The translations under genes were made by a program, and so were the position numbers. Of a stretch of 10,459 nt of DNA, positions 5,945 to 10,459 are shown one piece after another. The first letter of the stretch is position 1. Every line of letters begins with the position of its first letter. The notes beneath the pieces are model-generated. The model had not been told where the DNA came from, searched no databases, and saw nothing but the letters and a program-made list of their open reading frames with translations. This stretch comes from JAEUPI01 sp036520715 (GTDB lineage: Bacteria > Pseudomonadota > Gammaproteobacteria > Burkholderiales > Burkholderiaceae_C), in the NCBI GenBank assembly GCA_036520715.1, contig DATDJF010000221.1, forward strand, positions 1 to 10,459, read 5' to 3'.

Positions 5945-7374
5945 GTCGCACCTGCCTTGCCGGCGACACTGCGCGCCAACGCCTTGACGGCGGCAGTGAA
6001 ACACGCCATCGGCGCCGTGGTGACGCCGGCGCCGATCTGGCCGACACCGGCCTCGCGGTGCGCGATGCCGCTGTTGATCACCGGCAGCACGCCGCAGTCG
6101 ACCACTTTGCGCGCGTCGATGCCGGCCGCCGAGGCGGCAAAGTCGAGCGGCGGCAGCGTGAACGTCGGATTGACGCCGAGCGTGATCGCGCGCATGCGCA
6201 GGCTGTGGTGCATCGCATCGGTGGGCGTGCCACCGACGAACTTGACGATCGCCGGCGCCGCCGCCATCGCGAAGCCGCCGACGCCGGCGGTCTCGGTGAT
6301 CGCCGAGTCGCCGAGGTCGGCGGCGGCATCGGCGATCGAGTAGCCTGGAAAGTACAGGCCGTCCACCGGATTGGCCGGCGCCTCGAACCAGGTGTTGCCG
6401 GTGCCCGACAGGCGCACGCCGAAGTTGACGCCGTTGCGCGCCATCGCCGTCACCATCGAGCTGCCCGCCACGCCGGCGGCGGCGTCGCACATCGCCTTGC
6501 AGGCAGCCATCGACAGGTTGAGGAAGAAGTGGTCGTTGGCGGCGATGAACTGCAGCGTCGCGGCGGCATCGGCATGCGTCACGTCGGCCTCGAACAGCGC
6601 CGGCGCGATGCGCTTGAAGAACAGCGCCGTCGCGGCCGCGTTGCGGTTGTGCACCTCGTCACCCATGTTGAGCGCCTGCGCCATCAACGGCTTCAGCTCG
6701 ATCGCGCCGGTGCGCGCCAGCACCGCTCGCAGCGTCGGCGCGATCACGCCGGCCATCGTGCGCAGTCGGGCGATGACCTCGGGCCCGTTGGCGCCGAAGC
6801 GCAGCACCTTGCCCAGGCCCTCGTTGAAGTTGCAGTAGGCACGGTTGCCCGCGACCTTGTTCTCGACCACGAAGACGGGCATCGACGGGCTGATGATGCC
6901 GGCCATCGGGCCGACGGCCCCTTGGTGATGGCACGGTTCGAGCTCGACGCCGCCGCGATCGACCAGCCGCTGCGCCGCCTCCACCGAGTCGGCCCAGCCT
7001 TCGAGCACCACCGCACCCAGCACGGCGCCGCGCATCGGGCCGCACATCTTGGCCCAAACGATCGGCGGCCCCGCGTGCACGATCAGGCGTCGCCCGCTGG
7101 CCATGCCGGGCAGCACGTCGCGTGCGATGGCCACGCCGGTGAGCACGGGTTGTGCCGCCAGAAAGCGCGCCAGTGCGAACGCATTGGCCGTCTCGACCGC
7201 CGGATGGTTGAGCAGTTGGGCCAGCGCCCAGCCGCCGTCGCGGTCGCCTAACGCGGGGGGCTGCCACTGCAATGCAGTGCACTGGCCGCCCGCCGCGGTG
7301 ACGTTGTCGGCAAAAGCTTGCAGCCCGACGTTGACCACCGCCAGGGTGTCTTTGAACAACGTGTCGGTGGCCAT
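5941..7374 (-). CDS. allG: AllG/YlbE-like DUF1116 protein, putative oxamate carbamoyltransferase subunit (477 aa)
   Basis: This is a DUF1116 family protein, the homologue of E. coli YlbE, now AllG, which with AllF (FdrA) and AllH (YlbF) forms oxamate carbamoyltransferase. Conserved-looking stretches are HAGPPIVWAKMCGPMRGA (100-117), ELEPCHHQGAVGPMAGIISPSMPVF starting near 145, NFNEGLGKVLRFG (182-194), the Asn/Asp-rich MGDEVHNRNAAATALF (237-252) and ARNGVNFGVRLSGTG (312-326). The clustered Cys, His, Asn and Asp residues look like an active site, but the catalytic residues are not known to me. It is cytoplasmic with no membrane segment. Its N-terminus is longer than in E. coli. AGGAG overlapping the fdrA stop decides the start at 7374. 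It is third in the operon and overlaps carbamate kinase by 4 nt. Family membership is firm; the substrate (oxamate or another amide) is inferred. Confidence 0.9.
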   Translation of the reverse strand: MATDTLFKDTLAVVNVGLQAFADNVTAAGGQCTALQWQPPALGDRDGGWALAQLLNHPAVETANAFALARFLAAQPVLTGVAIARDVLPGMASGRRLIVHAGPPIVWAKMCGPMRGAVLGAVVLEGWADSVEAAQRLVDRGGVELEPCHHQGAVGPMAGIISPSMPVFVVENKVAGNRAYCNFNEGLGKVLRFGANGPEVIARLRTMAGVIAPTLRAVLARTGAIELKPLMAQALNMGDEVHNRNAAATALFFKRIAPALFEADVTHADAAATLQFIAANDHFFLNLSMAACKAMCDAAAGVAGSSMVTAMARNGVNFGVRLSGTGNTWFEAPANPVDGLYFPGYSIADAAADLGDSAITETAGVGGFAMAAAPAIVKFVGGTPTDAMHHSLRMRAITLGVNPTFTLPPLDFAASAAGIDARKVVDCGVLPVINSGIAHREAGVGQIGAGVTTAPMACFTAAVKALARSVAGKAGAT

Positions 7375-7379
7375 CGTGG

Positions 7380-7384
7380 CTCCT
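7380..7384 (-). promoter_or_regulatory. Ribosome-binding site of the DUF1116 gene overlapping the fdrA stop
   Basis: On the minus strand the fdrA stop codon runs straight into AGGAG (TGAGGAG, 7386-7380), five bases before ATG 7374. Ribosomes ending fdrA therefore sit on the next gene's ribosome-binding site, which suggests coupled, balanced synthesis of the two subunits. Confidence 0.7.
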
Positions 7385-8943
7385 CAAGCGCGCTGCGCCG
7401 CGAGGTGCGCAGCGAGCCACGCGGCCTCGACATTGCTGCCGACGATGAGCGCGCCCACCGCTTCGAGCTGCCGCACCTGCGCGGCCTTGTCCTGCGGGTC
7501 GCCATCGGTGCCACAGACGTGGCCGATCAGCGCCAGCGTGCGGCCTTGCGCCCGGGCCTCGCGTTGCGCATCGGCCAGCGCCGCCGCCAGCCCGTGCGCG
7601 GGGTCGTCGTGCGAGCCGAAGCCGAGCACGACGTCGAACAGGATCACCGCGGTGTCGGGATCGGCGCCCTGTGCGCGGATGGCCGCGTCGCGCAGCGAGG
7701 GGTCGATCATCGGATGCGGCCGCCCGCGCGTGTAGTCGTCGTCGCCGAGGTCGAGCAACACGTGGCCCTCGAAGCGGCCGGCGTGGCTATCGAACGTGGC
7801 CGCGCCCTTGGCCGGCGCATTGGAGCTGCAGGCCAGCCCGCGCGCGATGAACACGAGCTGCGCCTCGTAGCAGAACGTGCCGCCGGTGAACAGCGCGCGC
7901 ACGGCGCGTTGGCCGGGCGCCATGCCGGCGGCGAGCTTTTCCACCGCCGCCGTCGCCGCGGCAGGCGGCGACGCTGTGGCCGCCGGCGCGGACTCGCCGC
8001 GGGCGAGCGCCACCGCCACGTCGGCGGCGTGGCGCAACGACGCGGCCGCGAACAGGCCACGCGGCAATCGCTGGTCTGCCGCACCGAGGAAATGAATCAC
8101 GACCGGCTTGTCGGCAGCTGCGGCCGCGTCCTCGATCTGGCGCGCGATGGCCGCTGCCGGCGGCTTGGAGATCAGCACGATCACGCGTGTGCCCGGGTCG
8201 GCCGCCAGCGCCGCCAGCCCTTGCAGCATCGTGATGCCGCCGATCTCTTCTTTCAGGTCGCGGCCGCCGGTGCCCAGCGCCTGCGAGATGCCGCCGCCCA
8301 GGTTGTGGATGCGGCAGGTCACTTCCTGCAGCCCGGTGCCCGACGCCGCCACCAGGCCGATGTCGCCGCGCCGCACCACGTTGGCAAAACCGAGCGGCAC
8401 GCCGTTGACGATCGCCGTGCCGCAATCAGGCCCCATCACCAGCAGGTCCTTGGCGCGCGCGATGGTCTTGATGGCACGCTCGTCGTCGACCGACACGTTG
8501 TCGGAGAACAGCATCACGTGCAGGCCCAGCGCGAGGGCCTTCATCGCCTCGGCCGCGGCGTAGTCGCCGGGCACCGAGATCAACGCGAGGTCGGCGTCGG
8601 GCGCGCGCTCGACCCCGAGCGCGAGGCTGGTGAGCGGCAGCGAGAACGCGGCGGCATCGCCGCCGCTGGCGTCGCCCTTGGCCTGCAGCATCGCATCGGC
8701 CGCCGCGAAGGCCTCCTCGCAGGCGGCCGGCTCGCCGCGCACGACGACCAGCAGGTCCGACGGCGCGGCCTTGGTGTCGATCGACAGATCGGCATCTGCC
8801 AGTTGCGCCAGGTTGGCCGGTGTGGCCATCAGGCAGGAGGCCTGCTCGATGCCGTCGCGCTCGCGCAGCCTGGCGCCCAGTTGCATCAGCGTGACCGAAT
8901 CCTTGTACAGATTCGCGAACACCTTGAAGCGCGCGGTCGCCAT
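7384..8943 (-). CDS. fdrA: FdrA/AllF, acyl-CoA-synthetase-like subunit of oxamate-type carbamoyltransferase (519 aa)
   Basis: The protein is the homologue of E. coli FdrA (AllF), built like succinyl-CoA synthetase although it is used here for carbamoyl transfer. Residues 1-110 are a family-specific N-terminal domain (FKVFANLYKDSVTLM, 6-20). Residues 118-315 form the CoA-binding-like Rossmann region with LLVMGPDCGTAIVNGVPLGF (167-186), GLVAASGTGLQEV (196-208) and ISQALGTGGRDL (219-230). An Ala/Pro/Thr-rich linker (318-334) leads to a CoA-ligase-like domain with RALFTGGTFCYEAQLVF (349-365), VLLDLGDDDYTRGRPHPMID (395-414), ILFDVVLGFGSHDDPA (434-449) and HVCGTDGDP (475-483). ATG 8943 is two bases after the allH stop; the in-frame start 8979 lies inside allH and its extension does not look like the family. 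The old name refers to a fumarate reductase suppressor and is not a function. Confidence 0.9.
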   Translation of the reverse strand: MATARFKVFANLYKDSVTLMQLGARLRERDGIEQASCLMATPANLAQLADADLSIDTKAAPSDLLVVVRGEPAACEEAFAAADAMLQAKGDASGGDAAAFSLPLTSLALGVERAPDADLALISVPGDYAAAEAMKALALGLHVMLFSDNVSVDDERAIKTIARAKDLLVMGPDCGTAIVNGVPLGFANVVRRGDIGLVAASGTGLQEVTCRIHNLGGGISQALGTGGRDLKEEIGGITMLQGLAALAADPGTRVIVLISKPPAAAIARQIEDAAAAADKPVVIHFLGAADQRLPRGLFAAASLRHAADVAVALARGESAPAATASPPAAATAAVEKLAAGMAPGQRAVRALFTGGTFCYEAQLVFIARGLACSSNAPAKGAATFDSHAGRFEGHVLLDLGDDDYTRGRPHPMIDPSLRDAAIRAQGADPDTAVILFDVVLGFGSHDDPAHGLAAALADAQREARAQGRTLALIGHVCGTDGDPQDKAAQVRQLEAVGALIVGSNVEAAWLAAHLAAQRA

Positions 8944-8945
8944 CG

Positions 8946-9887
8946 TCACGCCGCCTCGGCCCGTGAAGACACCGACCACGCCAGCAGCGCGGCCAGCAAA
9001 CCACTCACCGTGTCGGCACCCGACGTGGCGCCGACGTCCAGCGCCGTGCGAAGCGCAGCGTCGACGACCTGGTCGTCGTCCTCGCCAAGCAGTGCATCGC
9101 GCAGGCGAAGCAGCGGCTCGGCGAAGTGGCCATCGGCGGCCAGACGCAGGTAGTGCGCAGCGATCGGTGTGGTTCGCGGCGCGGCATCACGCAGCGTGGC
9201 TGCGAGCGCATCACGCAGCTCGCGACGCCCGGTGCCATCGACGAGAGCATCGAGCCCGGCGATCAGCCCGATCAGGAAGTCGTCACCGGCCGGCGTCAGG
9301 CCCTCGCCCCACCCGACGAGGCGGGCGACGTGGCGCAGCGCCTGCGCGGCGTCGAGCGCGCGACAGGCGTCGCGCAGCCCGGCGACCACGCCCGCGCCCG
9401 CGCCATCGAGCACGTTCGCGTGCGTGCGGCGGTGTGATGCGAGCCGTTGTTCGGCGAGGCGCAGGTGCGCCTCGATCCGCACCGCGGGCAACCCCTCGCG
9501 CGGCGGCACCGGCCGCCAGACAGCGGCATGCAACAGGTGCAGTTCGGCGCGGCGCGTTTGCAGAGCACCGCGGCGGCAATCGACCGGCTCGCCGGCATCG
9601 AACAGCGAGCGCAGATCGTGCGGTGCGCCGCGCGCCAGGCGCAGCACGGTCGGACCCTCGCCGAGCCCGCACGCCGCCAAGGTCAGCAGCGAGTCTTGCC
9701 ACACGATGTTGCAGGCCTGCGCGAAAACGCTGTGCACGCGCCCGCTGAAATCCCGTCGCGGCACCCGGTAGCCGATCGAGTGGACGCCAATGGCCACACG
9801 AGCGACGCGCGAGCGGCCCCGCGCCGGCAACGCAGACCCGGGCGAGCTTGCCAAAGCGGCGGCCGGCAACGCTGACTGGACGTGCAT
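8946..9887 (-). CDS. allH: AllH/YlbF-like DUF2877 protein, putative third subunit of oxamate carbamoyltransferase (313 aa)
   Basis: This is a DUF2877 protein, equivalent to E. coli YlbF (AllH). The hallmark is GWGEGLTPAGDDFLIGL at residues 192-208, a Gly-rich, double-Asp motif shared by the family; a second, GATSGADTVSGLLAAL, is at 286-301. The N-terminal half has FSGRVHSVFAQACNI (47-61) and LLTLAACGLGEGPTVLRL (67-84). It is slightly longer than the E. coli protein (about 270 residues), with an Ala-rich N-terminal extension of about 25 residues. No transmembrane segment is seen. It is the first gene of the operon, whereas in E. coli it follows fdrA and ylbE. The start is uncertain: ATG 9887 has no clear Shine-Dalgarno sequence, and an in-frame TTG at 9911 would add eight residues; I prefer ATG because it leaves a leader of about 40 bases from the predicted promoter. 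Confidence 0.82.
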   Translation of the reverse strand: MHVQSALPAAALASSPGSALPARGRSRVARVAIGVHSIGYRVPRRDFSGRVHSVFAQACNIVWQDSLLTLAACGLGEGPTVLRLARGAPHDLRSLFDAGEPVDCRRGALQTRRAELHLLHAAVWRPVPPREGLPAVRIEAHLRLAEQRLASHRRTHANVLDGAGAGVVAGLRDACRALDAAQALRHVARLVGWGEGLTPAGDDFLIGLIAGLDALVDGTGRRELRDALAATLRDAAPRTTPIAAHYLRLAADGHFAEPLLRLRDALLGEDDDQVVDAALRTALDVGATSGADTVSGLLAALLAWSVSSRAEAA

Positions 9888-9911
9888 GGCCGCGGGTGGA
9901 TTCGTGAGCAA

Positions 9912-9933
9912 GCCGGTCGGGGGTTCGATCGGC
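9912..9933 (-). repeat. Imperfect inverted repeat at the predicted transcription start (possible operator)
   Basis: GCCGGTCG (9912-9919) and CGATCGGC (9926-9933) are inverted copies matching at seven of eight positions across a 6-bp centre. The repeat begins one base after the -10 hexamer and spans the expected start of transcription of the allH operon, a classic repressor position; it could also form a hairpin in the leader RNA. Only the repeat is seen; regulation is inferred. No regulator gene is in the window. Confidence 0.35.
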
Positions 9934-9934
9934 T

Positions 9935-9963
9935 ACCGTAGCACAGCACCTGGCAGGGGTCAA
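9935..9963 (-). promoter_or_regulatory. Sigma70-like promoter of the allH-fdrA-allG-carbamate kinase operon
   Basis: On the minus strand TTGACC (9963-9958, five of six matches) is followed after exactly 17 bp by TACGGT (9940-9935), which is preceded by TG with one base between, giving an extended -10 element. It is the best promoter-like site found in the window and stands in the 100-bp gap between the oxygenase stop and allH. The predicted leader to ATG 9887 is about 40 bases. Confidence 0.55.
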
Positions 9964-9987
9964 AACCGGATCAACACGGTGTCGAGG

Positions 9988-10459
9988 TCACGCCGCGTCG
10001 TGAAAGATGACGCCGGCGGTGAATCGCCGGCCCGTGCGCACCCGGCTCACGCCGTGGCGCAACTTGACGCGGTAGAACCCACGCGCGCCGTGCACCGGCC
10101 GCTGGTGCACCGCGATCACCGCGGCGTCGCCCTGCTCGAGCGGCAGCACCATCGGGCGCGACTGCAAACGCGGCCGCTGCTCGGTCATCACGAACTCGCC
10201 ACCGTCGAAGTCGCGCCCCGGCTGCGACAGCAGCAGCACGAGCTGCAGCGGGAACACGTGCTCGCCGTAGAGATCCTGGTGCAGGCAGTTGTAGTCGCCG
10301 GCTTCGTAGCGCAGCAGCAGCGGCGTCGGCTTGGTCTGGCCGGCCGCGTGACAGCGGGCGATGAAGGCTTCGTGATGGTCCGGAAAGCGGACATCGAGGC
10401 CCATGGCCTCGTGCCAACGGTTGGCGATCGGCACCACGCGCCCGTAGACCGCCGCACGC
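9988..10459 (-). CDS. 2-oxoglutarate/Fe(II)-dependent oxygenase (5' end outside window)
   Basis: Only the C-terminal 156 residues are visible; the frame is open to the right edge. The iron-binding triad of the 2OG-Fe(II) fold is H60 and D62 in NCLHQDLYG (57-65 of the visible part) and the distal H135 in KLRHGVSRVRTGRRFTAGVIFHDAA; an Arg about ten residues later (R144/R145) is the likely 2-oxoglutarate ligand. The DGGEFVMTEQ segment (85-94) is typical of the prolyl-4-hydroxylase-like branch. The family couples oxidation of a substrate to decarboxylation of 2-oxoglutarate, and closely similar bacterial proteins are uncharacterised or loosely tied to DNA/protein modification. It is upstream of, and in the same direction as, the allH operon, but the 100-bp gap with a promoter argues for a separate unit. 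GTG 10437 is not taken as the start because the similarity extends upstream of it. Confidence 0.85.
   Translation of the reverse strand, partial: RAAVYGRVVPIANRWHEAMGLDVRFPDHHEAFIARCHAAGQTKPTPLLLRYEAGDYNCLHQDLYGEHVFPLQLVLLLSQPGRDFDGGEFVMTEQRPRLQSRPMVLPLEQGDAAVIAVHQRPVHGARGFYRVKLRHGVSRVRTGRRFTAGVIFHDAA

Noticed and set aside
4895..6343. A 482-codon plus-strand open frame opposite carbamate kinase and allG
   Set aside because: It is antisense to two well-supported enzymes and has no recognisable domain.
7384..8943. Fumarate reductase function suggested by the name fdrA
   Set aside because: There is no flavin or iron-sulfur motif; the fold signals are those of the succinyl-CoA synthetase superfamily and the E. 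coli protein is a carbamoyltransferase subunit.
8944..8979. Upstream start for fdrA inside allH
   Set aside because: The twelve added residues do not look like the family, and ATG 8943 gives the expected beginning directly after the allH stop.
7318..9153. A 611-codon plus-strand open frame opposite fdrA
   Set aside because: Its product is dominated by Arg, His, Gln, Ala and Gly without domain motifs, the usual antisense shadow in very GC-rich genes; fdrA on the other strand has clear family motifs.
4588..9887. Arginine deiminase pathway operon
   Set aside because: Carbamate kinase alone would allow it, but no arginine deiminase or ornithine carbamoyltransferase (Ser-x-Arg-Thr motif) is present.
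1..10459. tRNA, rRNA, CRISPR array, insertion sequence or phage genes
   Set aside because: No cloverleaf, rRNA segment, regularly spaced repeats, transposase or integrase motif was seen; all gaps between genes are short.

Overview
The window looks like chromosomal DNA of a high-GC betaproteobacterium, most likely a Burkholderiales member related to Rubrivivax, Ideonella or Piscinibacter. That placement is inferred from the very high GC content, strong G/C third-position bias and the style of the proteins; no taxonomic marker gene is present. There are eleven protein genes, no RNA genes, no mobile elements and no CRISPR array. No gap between genes exceeds about 170 bases. Ten genes lie on the minus strand; only the isochorismatase-family hydrolase at 2150-2821 is on the plus strand. 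The genes at both window edges are cut.

Left part (1-2085, minus strand): the N-terminal 377 residues of an FAD-dependent dehydrogenase of the COG2509 type, a very basic 56-residue protein of unknown function, and a class I SAM-dependent methyltransferase. These look like ordinary housekeeping or accessory genes with no visible link to the rest.

Central and right part (2150-9963): a carbamoyl-metabolism locus. Read in the minus direction from a good sigma70-like promoter at 9935-9963, the order is allH (DUF2877), fdrA/allF, allG (DUF1116), carbamate kinase, and a free-standing allophanate-hydrolase C-terminal-type domain protein. The first five genes are separated by 2 nt, 9 nt, a 4-nt ATGA overlap and 16 nt, so they should form one operon. 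After 168 bp, with its own possible promoter, comes an NCS2/AzgA-like membrane permease. Converging on the permease across a strong hairpin is a cysteine hydrolase of the isochorismatase/biuret hydrolase/ureidoacrylate hydrolase type.

In E. coli, FdrA-YlbE-YlbF (AllFGH) together make oxamate carbamoyltransferase, which turns oxalurate plus phosphate into oxamate plus carbamoyl phosphate; carbamate kinase then makes ATP. Here the same four proteins are present in a different order. No allantoin-pathway enzyme is visible in the window; instead there are a permease, an amide hydrolase and a stand-alone AH_C protein. My inference is that the locus imports a ureido or carbamoyl compound, trims it hydrolytically, and recovers its carbamoyl group as carbamoyl phosphate, then ATP, CO2 and ammonia. 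The substrate cannot be read from the sequence.

Right edge (9988-10459): the C-terminal 156 residues of a 2-oxoglutarate/Fe(II) oxygenase, unrelated to the operon except for position.
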